Assembly: GCA_900541315.1 (NCBI GenBank)
Contig: UQJF01000067.1
Span: 1 to 16,021, forward strand
DNA: 16,021 nucleotides
From: an uncultured Clostridium sp.
Lineage (GTDB): Bacteria > Bacillota > Clostridia > Lachnospirales > Lachnospiraceae
Direction: 5' to 3'
The position numbers were made by a program, and so were the translations under genes. Below, piece by piece: positions 5,612-13,590 of this stretch (position 1 is its first letter; the number at the start of each line of letters is the position of its first letter). The notes under the pieces were generated by a model. The model made no database searches and was not told where the DNA came from. It saw nothing but the letters and a program-made list of their open reading frames with translations.

Positions 5612-7279
5612 ATGGGAGTTGAATTGCTTTTGGGCCTTCTGGGAGGTCTGGCGCTGTTCCTGTATGGAATGCAGATGATGAGCAATAATCTGGAAGCAGC
5701 TGCCGGAAACAAGATGAAGCAGATCCTGGAAAAGCTGACCACCAACCGCTTTATGGGAATCCTGGTAGGCGCAGGCATCACAGCACTGATCCAGTCATCT
5801 TCAGCTACAACAGTTATGACAGTAGGCTTTGTAAACTCAGGTCTTATGTCTTTAAACCAGGCTGTGTGGATCATTATGGGTGCTAATATCGGTACCACCA
5901 TTACCGGACAGCTGATCGCTTTGGACGTAGGTGCTTTAGCACCGCTGATCGCATTTATCGGTGTTGTACTGGTGGTTTTTGTTAAGAACAAAAAGCTGCA
6001 GCACATCGGCGGCATTGTTGCCGGGGTAGGCGTTATCTTCATCGGTATGGGAATGATGAGCGATGCAATGCTTCCTCTTCGTGATGAACCGGAATTTATC
6101 CAGCTGATGACCAGCTTTAAAAACCCACTGTTAGGTGTTATGGCAGGCGCGCTGTTCACAGCAGTGATCCAGTCTTCCGCAGCTTCTATCGGTATCTTAC
6201 AGGCACTGGCTGTAAGCGGCGTGATAGGTCTTCACAGTGCTGTGTTCGTACTGTTCGGTCAGAATATCGGTACTTGTATCACGGCTGTTCTGGCTTCTGT
6301 GGGAACCAACAGAAATGCAAAACGTACCACAGCCATCCATCTGATGTTCAACGTAGTCGGTACAGTTATATTTGTGGTATTGTGTATGGTAACGCCATTT
6401 GTAGACTGGATGATCGCCACTAACCCGGCAAATCCGGCTGCACAGATCGCAAATGTGCACACCATCTTTAATATTGCCACAACTGTAATCCTGTTCCCAT
6501 TTGGGCCGATGTTAGTAAATATTGCAAAGAAGATCCTTCCGGATACCCAGGTAAAGCATGTGATGGATGCAGACCAGTGGTTTGAAGGCCTGATGGCTTC
6601 CAAACATCATCTGGGTGTTTCTACCATTGCCATCAGCCAGATCCATGAAGAAATCCGGGATATGCTGGCTATGGCTGCTGCCAATGTTTCTGACAGCTTT
6701 AAGGCCATGGAACAGGGACCAGGTGAAAATGGTATCCAGGAGATCACAGACAGAGAAGAAGAGATCGACCTTTCCAACGTACGACTGTCAAAGAAGATAT
6801 CCAAAGTCCTTGTTTTAGACCAGACACCTCAGGATATTGAAGCATTAAATAAGATGTACAGTATTTTAGGAAATATTGAGCGAATTGGCGATCATGCCAT
6901 GAACCTGGCAGAATATGCCCAGACGATCCAGGAAAAAAACCTGAATTTCTCAGATTATGCAAAAAATGAATTTAAGGTCATGGATGAAAGCTGTGCAGAA
7001 GGTATGGAGCTGCTCAGAATGGCGGCAGCCGGAGACAGTGGATTTACCTTAGAGAAGATCAAGGCCATAGAGCAGAAGATCGATGATATTACTGACAATT
7101 TCCGTCAGAACCAGATCGACCGTATGCGGGAAGGCCATTGTAATGTAGAGTCCTCTATCCTGTATTCAGAAATGCTCACAGACTATGAGAGAATCGGCGA
7201 CCATATGTTAAACATTGGTGAAGCATATGATGTGATCCAGTGGAATAACGATAAAGAAGCGGTTCCTGCGGCCGAATAA
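5612..7279 (+). CDS. Na+/phosphate cotransporter family protein with PhoU-like C-terminal domain
   Basis: The protein has 555 residues. Residues 1 to about 320 are a membrane domain with two inverted NptA/PNaS repeats, each carrying the family signature: QSSSATT at residue 61 and QSSAAS at residue 187. These Gln-Ser-Ser loops line the Na+ and phosphate path in the SLC34/NptA family. Residues about 335 to 545 are a soluble helical PhoU-like domain with two repeats, marked by NIERIGDHAMNLAEYA and DYERIGDHMLNIGEAY; the E/D-x-x-x-D residues are typical PhoU metal-binding positions. The likely function is Na+-coupled phosphate transport across the cytoplasmic membrane, sensed or gated by the PhoU part; family members can run as exporters (YjbB) or importers. 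GGAG lies six bases before the ATG. The gene is monocistronic, preceded by PhoP-box-like repeats and a consensus promoter. Confidence 0.93.
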   Translation: MGVELLLGLLGGLALFLYGMQMMSNNLEAAAGNKMKQILEKLTTNRFMGILVGAGITALIQSSSATTVMTVGFVNSGLMSLNQAVWIIMGANIGTTITGQLIALDVGALAPLIAFIGVVLVVFVKNKKLQHIGGIVAGVGVIFIGMGMMSDAMLPLRDEPEFIQLMTSFKNPLLGVMAGALFTAVIQSSAASIGILQALAVSGVIGLHSAVFVLFGQNIGTCITAVLASVGTNRNAKRTTAIHLMFNVVGTVIFVVLCMVTPFVDWMIATNPANPAAQIANVHTIFNIATTVILFPFGPMLVNIAKKILPDTQVKHVMDADQWFEGLMASKHHLGVSTIAISQIHEEIRDMLAMAAANVSDSFKAMEQGPGENGIQEITDREEEIDLSNVRLSKKISKVLVLDQTPQDIEALNKMYSILGNIERIGDHAMNLAEYAQTIQEKNLNFSDYAKNEFKVMDESCAEGMELLRMAAAGDSGFTLEKIKAIEQKIDDITDNFRQNQIDRMREGHCNVESSILYSEMLTDYERIGDHMLNIGEAYDVIQWNNDKEAVPAAE

Positions 7280-7308
7280 AAAATATAAAACATGTTATGA
7301 AAATATGA

Positions 7309-7350
7309 AAAAAGCTGTATTTACTGAAGGATCAGTAGATACAGCTTTTT
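7309..7350. terminator. Bidirectional terminator between convergent genes
   Basis: AAAAAGCTGTAT (7309-7320) and ATACAGCTTTTT (7339-7350) form a perfect 12-bp stem that continues inward as TACTGA/TCAGTA, with one T-G pair, to a 4-base loop. A-runs and T-runs at the two ends let it work for the Pi cotransporter gene on the plus strand and the yicG-like gene on the minus strand. Confidence 0.93.
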
Positions 7351-7397
7351 AATGTTCTTTCGGAATCTTATTATATAAAGAGTTGTCCAAAATGATA

Positions 7398-8054
7398 TCA
7401 GGACTTCTTTAACGCTCTTGGCAGGTTCCAGCAATAATGAGTGGCTAAAAGGCGGATAGCAACCACTAAAACAGCGCTGATGATCATGGCAGCATCGTTA
7501 TTAACAGGGCTGGAAAGCAGGAAAGAATAGCACATTCCCCCTGCAATGGAAGCACAGGCATAAACATGTTTTTTCAGGATATAAGGAGTCTGCCTTGCCA
7601 TAATATCCCTTAAAAGCCCGCCGCCTACGCCGGTAAGAACTCCTAAGAAAACAGAGAGAAAATGATAATTCCCGTATCCAGCCATTACAGCAGTATCAAT
7701 ACCTGTTACTGTAAAAGCAGCCAGTCCAATAGCATCAAAAATATTCATCAGCTTTTCATAAGTGATGATGCAGTCACCCTCTAAGAAATGCTGGTTCATA
7801 CGGATGACTGTAAAAAGGATCAGGACAGTGACAAATGCCATGATCGTGTAAACCGGGTTGGTAAAAAGGCTGGGAGGAACGATCCCTAAAAGGATGTCCC
7901 TCATCATACCTCCGCCAACTGCTGTTGTAACACCTAATACAATGATCCCCAGAAGATCAAGATTCTGCCGGATAGCCACCATAGCGCCGGAAGAGGCGAA
8001 AGCAATGGTTCCCACAGCCTCGATCAGAAAGAAGATTGAAATAGAATTCCCCAT
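7398..8054 (-). CDS. TRIC/YicG-family (UPF0126) membrane protein
   Basis: The 218-residue protein has about seven hydrophobic segments. It contains the family's two internal repeats, each with a glycine-rich motif followed by Arg-Asp: AVGGGMMRDILLG near residue 45 and GVGGGLLRDIMAR near residue 142. Bacterial TRIC-type proteins are trimeric cation channels related to animal TRIC channels, while YicG itself is often annotated as a UPF0126 protein of unconfirmed function; glycine transport has also been proposed for relatives. The start at 8054 has GGAG upstream (plus-strand CTCC at 8067-8070), with a rather long spacer of 12 bases. It begins 21 bases after the asnA stop codon on the same strand, so the two are probably one operon. 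Confidence 0.85.
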   Translation of the reverse strand: MGNSISIFFLIEAVGTIAFASSGAMVAIRQNLDLLGIIVLGVTTAVGGGMMRDILLGIVPPSLFTNPVYTIMAFVTVLILFTVIRMNQHFLEGDCIITYEKLMNIFDAIGLAAFTVTGIDTAVMAGYGNYHFLSVFLGVLTGVGGGLLRDIMARQTPYILKKHVYACASIAGGMCYSFLLSSPVNNDAAMIISAVLVVAIRLLATHYCWNLPRALKKS

Positions 8055-8075
8055 GATTGATCAGATCTCCTGTAA

Positions 8076-9083
8076 TTACAGTAAGTAGATTTTATGCTTC
8101 CTGCAGGTATCACGCATTTCCTGCGGCCAGATACTTGCCTGTACTTCGCCGATATGGGCTCTGTCCAGTAAAAGCATGCACAGACGGGACTGTCCGATAC
8201 CACCGCCGATGGTATAAGGAAGCTCTCCGTTTAAAAGCATCTTGTGATAAGGAAGCTCCATACGGTCTGTGCAGCCGGATTTTTCAAGCTGTTCCCTTAA
8301 AGAAGTCTCATCTACACGGATACCCATGCTGGAGATCTCCAACGCGCAGTTTAAGGTTGGATACCAGAAAAGGATATCACCGTTTAATTTCCAGTCATCA
8401 TAGTCTGGTGCACGGCCGTCATGTGGCTTTCCGTTGGCTAACTTGTCACCGATCTGCATTAAAAATACGCAGCCGTGTTCTTTGGTGATCAGGTTTTCAC
8501 GTTCCTTTGGGGTTTTATCCGGGTACATAGCTTCCAGTTCACTGGTAGTGATAAAGAAGATATTATCTGGCAGCTGGTTTACAGCCTGAGGATATTTGTA
8601 CCATACTTCGTGCTGCATGTGCTTGATGATCTTAAAGATCAGACGTACAGTATCCTTTAAGGTCTTTTCATTGCGGTCTTCCCTGGTAATGACTTTCTCC
8701 CAGTCCCACTGGTCTACGTAGCAGGAGTGGAGATTGTCCAGCTCCTCATCCCGGCGGATGGCGTTCATGTTGGTGTAAAGACCTTCTCCTGGCTGGAAAC
8801 CATATTCTTTTAATGCCATACGTTTCCACTTTGCAAGGGAGTGTACAACTTCCATGGTCTCACCAGGAATAGCAGCCATATCGAAAGATACAGGGCGTTC
8901 TACGCCGTTTAAGTTATCATTTAAACCGCTGCTTTTTTCTACAAATAAAGGTGCGGAAATACGTTCCAGGTGCATCTCGCGTCCCATTTCCTTCTGGAAA
9001 GTATCGCGGATATATTTAATGGCATCCTGGGTCTCACGTATATCCAGCCGGGGATCATAGTGCTCCGGTATAAACAGTTCCAT
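8076..9083 (-). CDS. asnA: Aspartate-ammonia ligase (asparagine synthetase A)
   Basis: The 335-residue protein has the normal AsnA length and runs without gaps. Motifs include FDMAAIPGE and [14 protein letters not shown] in the N-terminal half, [28 protein letters not shown], and near the C-terminus [14 protein letters not shown], the class II tRNA-synthetase-like motif 3 of the ATP site. It makes asparagine from aspartate, ammonia and ATP (to AMP and PPi) in the cytoplasm. The frame stays open upstream to an ATG at 9158, but the ATG at 9083 starts the normal family N-terminus ([19 protein letters not shown]) and has GGAGG 9 bases upstream (plus-strand CCTCC at 9093-9097). No T-box precedes it. 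The YicG-like gene follows 21 bases after its stop. Confidence 0.95.
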   Translation of the reverse strand: MELFIPEHYDPRLDIRETQDAIKYIRDTFQKEMGREMHLERISAPLFVEKSSGLNDNLNGVERPVSFDMAAIPGETMEVVHSLAKWKRMALKEYGFQPGEGLYTNMNAIRRDEELDNLHSCYVDQWDWEKVITREDRNEKTLKDTVRLIFKIIKHMQHEVWYKYPQAVNQLPDNIFFITTSELEAMYPDKTPKERENLITKEHGCVFLMQIGDKLANGKPHDGRAPDYDDWKLNGDILFWYPTLNCALEISSMGIRVDETSLREQLEKSGCTDRMELPYHKMLLNGELPYTIGGGIGQSRLCMLLLDRAHIGEVQASIWPQEMRDTCRKHKIYLL

Positions 9084-9138
9084 TGATATATTCCTCCTGA
9101 GAAATGTTATGTTCCCCCGAAAAGTTCTGGAGAACATA

Positions 9139-9178
9139 CAATATGTACATGGTAACATTATTACAAAGAAGCTTCAAG
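9139..9178 (-). promoter_or_regulatory. Candidate asnA promoters
   Basis: Two minus-strand candidates overlap. TTGAAG (9173-9178) lies 17 bp from TACCAT (9150-9155), which has a TG extension. TTGTAA (9162-9167) lies 17 bp from TATTGT (9139-9144). Neither is close to consensus. A 7-bp inverted repeat, TATGTTC (9108-9114) with GAACATA (9133-9139), falls in the resulting leader just upstream of the ribosome binding site. Confidence 0.35.
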
Positions 9179-9226
9179 TAAAAAATGATAAGAAAGTCAA
9201 AGGTTTTATGAAAAATTACTTCCTGT

Positions 9227-9250
9227 AAAAAATGCCATATGGCATTTTTT
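9227..9250. repeat. Perfect 24-bp palindrome between asnA and deoB
   Basis: AAAAAATGCCAT (9227-9238) is followed immediately by its exact reverse complement. It stands between two divergent genes, about 144 bp before asnA and 92 bp before deoB, so it is not at the 3' end of either. This suggests a regulator site shared by both promoters, although hairpin-plus-T-run symmetry could also stop stray transcripts in either direction. Confidence 0.6.
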
Positions 9251-9267
9251 TATTTTTCTATTTTGTG

Positions 9268-9273
9268 TATACT
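9268..9273 (+). promoter_or_regulatory. Possible deoB -10 box
   Basis: TATACT at 9268-9273 is the best -10 candidate upstream of deoB. At 17-bp spacing the -35 position falls on a T-run (9245-9250) that is part of the 24-bp palindrome, so a factor binding the palindrome would affect this promoter. The call is weak because no real -35 box is present. Confidence 0.3.
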
Positions 9274-9341
9274 GATATTAGATATGAAAATAAAGCAAAA
9301 ATGTATAAAAAACGGAAAAATAATGGGAGGGAATGAAAATA

Positions 9342-10535
9342 ATGAAGAAATTTAAACGTATTTTTTTGATAGTAATGGATTCTTTTGGCGCAGGTCATGC
9401 AAAAGACGGGGCTGCTTACGGCGATGACGGTGCAGATACCATGGGTCATATTGCTGAGAAGCATGATAACTGGAAAATCCCAAACCTTACAAAGCTGGGG
9501 CTGGCGAATTTACATCCTTTAAAGGGAGTAACACCTGCAGAACATCCATTGGGCTATCAGCTGGTCCTTAATGAAAAAAGCTGCGGAAAAGACACTATGA
9601 CAGGACACTGGGAAATGACGGGTATTTATACCACAAAGCCATTCGTTACATTTACAGACCATGGTTTCCCACCTGAACTGATCCATGAACTGGAAGAACG
9701 TACCGGACATAAGATCATTGGAAATAAAAGCGCCAGCGGTACAGAGATCCTGGATGAGCTGGCAGAAGAGGAGATCGCAACCGGTCACATGATCGTGTAT
9801 ACATCTGCTGATTCAGTGCTCCAGATCTGTGGAAACGAGGAAACCTTTGGGCTGGATGAGCTTTACCGCTGCTGCAAGATCGCCAGGGAGCTGACTTTAA
9901 AGGATGAGTGGAGAGTAGGACGCGTCATTGCAAGACCTTATGTAGGAAAGAAAAAAGGTGAATTCAAGCGTACCAGCAACCGCCATGATTATGCCTTAAA
10001 ACCAACAGGAAAAACAGCTTTGGATGCATTAAAAGAAAACGGATATGATGTGATCTCTGTAGGAAAGATCCGAGATATTTTTGACGGGGAAGGCATTACA
10101 GAGGCTTATAAATCAAAGAGTTCTGTTCACGGCATGGAACAGACCATCGACATTTTGCAGAACAATGATTTTACAGGTCTTTGCTTTGTCAATCTGGTTG
10201 ATTTTGATGCACTCTGGGGGCACAGAAGAAATCCGGAAGGCTATGCAAAAGAAGTGGAAAGCTTTGATGTAAAGCTGGGTGAGCTGTTAAAGGATCTGAA
10301 AGAGGATGATCTGTTAATGATCACAGCAGACCATGGAAATGATCCTACATGGACCGGTACAGACCATACGAGAGAGCAGGTACCGCTGTTAGTTTATTCC
10401 CCGTCATTAAAAGGAGATGGAAAACTGGAAGAAGCAGATACCTTTGGTGTTATCGGTGCTACGATTGCAGATAATTTTGATGTGAAAATGCCGGAAGGAA
10501 CCATTGGAACTTCTATTTTAGGGCAGTTTAAATAA
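9342..10535 (+). CDS. deoB: Phosphopentomutase
   Basis: The 397-residue protein has the usual DeoB length. The alkaline-phosphatase-like core shows VMDSFGAG (metal Asp13), KDTMTGHWE with catalytic Thr85 (the same number as in the Bacillus cereus enzyme), [22 protein letters not shown] (Asp288) and [19 protein letters not shown] (Asp330, His331, His342), a complete two-manganese site. A cap domain fills residues 100 to 220. DeoB interconverts ribose 1-phosphate or deoxyribose 1-phosphate with the 5-phosphates, linking nucleoside salvage to the pentose phosphate pathway. There is an upstream in-frame ATG at 9333, but GGAGG (9326-9330) is only two bases from it and 11 from 9342; 9342 also gives the normal [14 protein letters not shown] start. 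No purine or pyrimidine phosphorylase gene is adjacent, unlike the usual deo operons, so it appears monocistronic. Confidence 0.95.
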   Translation: MKKFKRIFLIVMDSFGAGHAKDGAAYGDDGADTMGHIAEKHDNWKIPNLTKLGLANLHPLKGVTPAEHPLGYQLVLNEKSCGKDTMTGHWEMTGIYTTKPFVTFTDHGFPPELIHELEERTGHKIIGNKSASGTEILDELAEEEIATGHMIVYTSADSVLQICGNEETFGLDELYRCCKIARELTLKDEWRVGRVIARPYVGKKKGEFKRTSNRHDYALKPTGKTALDALKENGYDVISVGKIRDIFDGEGITEAYKSKSSVHGMEQTIDILQNNDFTGLCFVNLVDFDALWGHRRNPEGYAKEVESFDVKLGELLKDLKEDDLLMITADHGNDPTWTGTDHTREQVPLLVYSPSLKGDGKLEEADTFGVIGATIADNFDVKMPEGTIGTSILGQFK

Positions 10536-10562
10536 TTGAGAACAGTATCTGTATTTTTTAAG

Positions 10563-10593
10563 CAGGCGGGAGAAAAGCTTCTGCCTGTTTTTT
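10563..10593 (+). terminator. Terminator of deoB
   Basis: CAGGCGGGAG (10563-10572) pairs with CTTCTGCCTG (10578-10587) using two G-U pairs and a 5-base loop, and six T residues follow. Confidence 0.88.
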
Positions 10594-10633
10594 GTATTCC
10601 CGTTAAAAAGGACTGCAAAGGGTTTATAAACTG

Positions 10634-10681
10634 TTTCATTGAAATGAAAGGCTGTCTGTGGTATTATGTTGATTGACATAA
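10634..10681 (+). promoter_or_regulatory. Promoter of the sirtuin-like/hisHF/ung/uppP cluster with two overlapping palindromes
   Basis: TTGAAA (10639-10644), 17 bp, then TATTAT (10662-10667) makes a good sigma-A promoter, with transcription starting near 10674. TTTCATT-GA-AATGAAA (10634-10649) covers the -35 box, and TTATGT-TGATTG-ACATAA (10664-10681) covers the -10 box and start. Both look like places for a repressor, but the factor is unknown. The ATG at 10666 lies within the -10 box and cannot be the gene start. Confidence 0.7.
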
Positions 10682-10704
10682 TTTGCAGGAAGGCAGAGAA
10701 ATTA

Positions 10705-11367
10705 ATGGAAAATGTAAAGACAGAGGTCATGGAAAAGATAAAAGAAGCCCAGAAAGTCCTCATTGGGATCGGAAAAGAATGGGCGCTGAGGGATGATGAA
10801 AAAGATATCCGCTTTTGCCATTTAACAGATCCATCCCAGGCTGATCTGAAGGCAGCTTATGAAGCCCTCTATGATCTGATAAAAGAGAAAGACTATTACA
10901 TTGTCACTACTTTAACAGACGGGGCTGTTTATGAAATGCCCTTTGATAAAAACAGGATCGTGGCTCCCTGCGGAAATATCCACTGGAGACAGTGTTCTAA
11001 GGCATGTACCAAGGATATCTGGGAAGAAAGTGAAGTGCCAGATGATGTCTGTCCACACTGCAAAGCCCCGCTTACAGGAAATACTATAAAGGCAGAAACA
11101 TATATTGAAGAAGGCTATCTTCCAAGATGGAAAGATTATATGAAATGGCAGACCGGTACGATTAACCGTTCTCTTGTGATCCTGGAACTGGGAGAAGGAT
11201 TCGCAACTCCCACTGTTATGCGCTGGCCTTTTGAAAAGATCATTTATTTTAACCGTAAATCCAGATTATACCGTATAAATGAAAGCTTTTACCAGCTTCC
11301 TAAGGAGGCGGAGGAACGTGGTGTTTCTGTCCATGAAAATTCTGTCCGCTGGATGCTTGAAAAATAA
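10705..11367 (+). CDS. Sirtuin-like protein resembling class M (SirTM) sirtuins, catalytic motifs degenerate
   Basis: The protein has 220 residues from the ATG at 10705, which is preceded by a purine-rich AGGAAGG. It resembles SIR2-fold proteins, especially class M: YYIVTTLTDGAVYEM (about 64-78) fits the SIR2 TxNxD region, CGNIHWRQC (89-97) fits the HG...C region, a zinc ribbon is formed by Cys97, Cys101, Cys116 and Cys119, and VILELGEGFATPTVMRWPF (158-176) fits the SirTM ELGVGxNTP segment. Changes are notable: the N-terminal GAGxS NAD motif is replaced by GIGKEWA (21-27), the usual Asn is Leu in TTLTD, and the catalytic His position is Cys89. SirTM proteins are NAD-dependent ADP-ribosyltransferases of lipoylated GcvH-like carriers, usually beside macrodomain genes; none is here. 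It may be inactive, ligand-binding only, or changed in chemistry. It heads a plus-strand cluster with hisH 46 bases on. Confidence 0.7.
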   Translation: MENVKTEVMEKIKEAQKVLIGIGKEWALRDDEKDIRFCHLTDPSQADLKAAYEALYDLIKEKDYYIVTTLTDGAVYEMPFDKNRIVAPCGNIHWRQCSKACTKDIWEESEVPDDVCPHCKAPLTGNTIKAETYIEEGYLPRWKDYMKWQTGTINRSLVILELGEGFATPTVMRWPFEKIIYFNRKSRLYRINESFYQLPKEAEERGVSVHENSVRWMLEK

Positions 11368-11413
11368 GATAGCAGTGTAAAAGACAGATAAAAGACGAAA
11401 GTGAGGAATGACC

Positions 11414-12022
11414 ATGATCGCTGTAATAGACTATGATGCAGGAAATTTAAAAAGCGTGGAAAAAGCATTAGCTTATCTTGGAGAAACACCGGTCATCACC
11501 AGAGACAGGGAAGAACTTCTGGCGGCTGATAAAGTGATCCTTCCGGGAGTTGGTGCTTTTGGGGATGCAATGGAACGTCTGCACCAGTATGGACTGGTAG
11601 ATGTGATAAAAGAGATCGTAAAAAAAGGGACCCCTTTTCTGGGGATCTGTCTGGGACTGCAGCTGATGTTTGAAAGCAGCGAAGAAAGCCCTGGTGTAGA
11701 AGGTCTTGGACTGCTTCCGGGAAAGATCCTAAAGATACCGGAAGCACCGGGGATGAAAGTTCCACATATGGGCTGGAACTCCCTGAAAGTACGTCCGGAT
11801 TCCAGATTGTTTCAGGACATTCCAGATGGCAGTTATGTATATTTTGTCCATTCCTATTATCTGAAAGCAGGATCAGAAGATATTGTAGCAGCTACTACGG
11901 AATACGGGACACATATTCACGCAGCAGTCGAGAAAGGAAACCTGTTCGCCTGCCAGTTCCATCCGGAAAAGAGCAGCCAGACAGGTCTTAAGATCCTTGA
12001 AAACTTCATTAAACTGTCATAG
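11414..12022 (+). CDS. hisH: Imidazole glycerol phosphate synthase, glutamine amidotransferase subunit
   Basis: The 202-residue protein is a class I glutamine amidotransferase starting MIAVIDYDAGNLKSV, as in typical HisH. The catalytic triad is visible: Cys79 in GICLGLQ, and His183 and Glu185 in FHPEKS. It releases ammonia from glutamine and passes it through the HisF barrel to make imidazole glycerol phosphate and AICAR, the fifth step of histidine synthesis. An ATG at 11408 is one base from the GAGG ribosome binding site, whereas the ATG at 11414 is 7 bases away and gives the family N-terminus, so 11414 is preferred. hisF follows 37 bases after the stop. No other his gene is in the cluster, which is unusual because hisH and hisF normally sit with hisA and hisIE. 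Confidence 0.95.
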   Translation: MIAVIDYDAGNLKSVEKALAYLGETPVITRDREELLAADKVILPGVGAFGDAMERLHQYGLVDVIKEIVKKGTPFLGICLGLQLMFESSEESPGVEGLGLLPGKILKIPEAPGMKVPHMGWNSLKVRPDSRLFQDIPDGSYVYFVHSYYLKAGSEDIVAATTEYGTHIHAAVEKGNLFACQFHPEKSSQTGLKILENFIKLS

Positions 12023-12059
12023 TGGCTTTTACACATACCTGGAGAAAGGAAAATAAAAT

Positions 12060-12821
12060 ATGTTTACAAAAAGGATCATTCCATGCTTAGATGTGAATAA
12101 CGGCCGTGTTGTAAAAGGCGTTAATTTTGTAAATTTAAAAGATGCCGGTGATCCGGTGGAGATAGCGGCAGCTTATGACAAAGCAGGAGCAGATGAACTG
12201 GTATTTCTTGATATTACTGCGTCCTCTGACCACAGAAAAACAGTAGTAGATATGGTGCGCAAGGTGGCAGAAAAGGTGTTTATCCCTTTTACAGTAGGCG
12301 GTGGGATCCGTACAGTGGAAGATTTCCGCATGCTTCTTCGGGAAGGCGCTGATAAGATATCCATTAACTCATCTGCCATTGATAACCCGCAGCTGATCCA
12401 TGATGCAGCACAGAAATTCGGAAGACAGTGCGTTGTGGTAGCGATCGATGCCAAGCGCAGGGCAGATGGTTCCGGGTGGAATGTATACAAACACGGCGGA
12501 CGTTTAGATACAGGTCTGGATGTGCTGGAATGGGCGAAAAAAGCAGATTCATTAGGCGCAGGTGAGATCCTTCTTACCAGTATGGACTGCGATGGCACAA
12601 AAGCCGGATATGACAATGAACTGACTGCAGCAGTAGCAGATCTGGTAAGCATTCCTGTGATCGCATCTGGCGGTGCAGGTACAAAAGAGCATTTTTATGA
12701 TGCATTAACAAAAGGCAAAGCAGATGCGGTCCTGGCTGCTTCCCTGTTCCATTATAAGGAACTGGAGATCTGTGAGCTGAAGGATTATCTGGCTGACAAA
12801 GGTATTTCCGTTCGGAGATAA
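12060..12821 (+). CDS. hisF: Imidazole glycerol phosphate synthase, cyclase subunit
   Basis: The 253-residue (beta/alpha)8 barrel begins [23 protein letters not shown]. Catalytic Asp11 and Asp130 (in [10 protein letters not shown]) are both present, as are the two phosphate-binding glycine segments, FTVGGGIR (about 77-84) and IASGGAGT (near 222). It takes ammonia from HisH and cyclises PRFAR to imidazole glycerol phosphate plus AICAR. AAGGA (12046-12050) lies 9 bases upstream of the ATG. It sits 37 bases after hisH and 42 bases before ung, so all are probably on one transcript. I see no change in key residues. Confidence 0.96.
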   Translation: MFTKRIIPCLDVNNGRVVKGVNFVNLKDAGDPVEIAAAYDKAGADELVFLDITASSDHRKTVVDMVRKVAEKVFIPFTVGGGIRTVEDFRMLLREGADKISINSSAIDNPQLIHDAAQKFGRQCVVVAIDAKRRADGSGWNVYKHGGRLDTGLDVLEWAKKADSLGAGEILLTSMDCDGTKAGYDNELTAAVADLVSIPVIASGGAGTKEHFYDALTKGKADAVLAASLFHYKELEICELKDYLADKGISVRR

Positions 12822-12863
12822 GGGTGTGCCTGAAGAGAACATACAGGAGAAAAGGAGCATAAA

Positions 12864-13553
12864 ATGGCTGCGATATCTAATGACTGGCTGGCTCCCTTAA
12901 GCGGAGAGTTTAAAAAGCCATATTATAAAAAATTATATGAAACTGTAAAACATGAGTATGAAACAAGAGAGATTTTTCCGGCACCAGATGACATTTTCAA
13001 TGCCTTTGCCTTTACACCACTGGAAAAGGTAAAAGTAGTGATCCTGGGTCAGGATCCCTATCACAACAATGGCCAGGCCCATGGCCTGAGTTTTTCCGTA
13101 AAGCCGGATATAGATATTCCGCCATCTTTGGTGAATATTTATCAGGAGCTGCATGATGACCTGGGTTGTTACATACCAAATAACGGTTATCTGAAGAAAT
13201 GGGCAGACCAGGGCGTTATGCTTTTAAACACAGTTCTGACTGTGCGGGCCCATCAGGCAAATTCCCACCATGATATTGGCTGGGAGCAGTTTACGGATGC
13301 TGCCATCCGTGTGTTAAATGAACAGGATCGTCCCATGGTCTTTATCCTGTGGGGCAGACCGGCTCAGGCAAAGAAGGCTATGTTAAACAATCCAAAGCAT
13401 ATGATCTTAGAGGCACCCCATCCAAGCCCATTATCTGCATACAGAGGATTTTTCGGCAGCCGTCCTTTCAGCAAGACCAATGATTTCCTCAGGAAACATG
13501 GTTTAGAGCCTGTTGACTGGCAGATCGAAAACATAGAAAAGCAGGCGAAATAA
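12864..13553 (+). CDS. ung: Uracil-DNA glycosylase, family 1
   Basis: The 229-residue protein has the usual family 1 length and motifs: GQDPYH (62-67) with catalytic Asp64, FSVKPDIDIPPSL for the uracil pocket and DNA wedge region, LLNTVLTVR (about 120-128), and HPSPLSAYRGFFGSRPFS with His186. It removes uracil that arises from cytosine deamination or misincorporated dUMP, starting base excision repair. AAAGGAG (12851-12857) lies six bases before the ATG. It is spaced 42 bases from hisF and 37 from uppP, consistent with co-transcription. All catalytic residues are intact, and the identity is certain. Confidence 0.97.
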   Translation: MAAISNDWLAPLSGEFKKPYYKKLYETVKHEYETREIFPAPDDIFNAFAFTPLEKVKVVILGQDPYHNNGQAHGLSFSVKPDIDIPPSLVNIYQELHDDLGCYIPNNGYLKKWADQGVMLLNTVLTVRAHQANSHHDIGWEQFTDAAIRVLNEQDRPMVFILWGRPAQAKKAMLNNPKHMILEAPHPSPLSAYRGFFGSRPFSKTNDFLRKHGLEPVDWQIENIEKQAK

Positions 13554-13590
13554 GCTGACGTGATCAAAAAATGATATATAAGGAGCAATT

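Noticed and set aside
5554..6159. 201-codon minus-strand open frame antisense to the phosphate transporter
   Set aside because: The plus-strand frame has clear QSS motifs and family length; the antisense frame has no ribosome binding site or recognisable domain.
9084..9226. Asparagine T-box before asnA
   Set aside because: The stretch lacks a TGG-N T-box core, a stem I AGTA/GAA element and a terminator.
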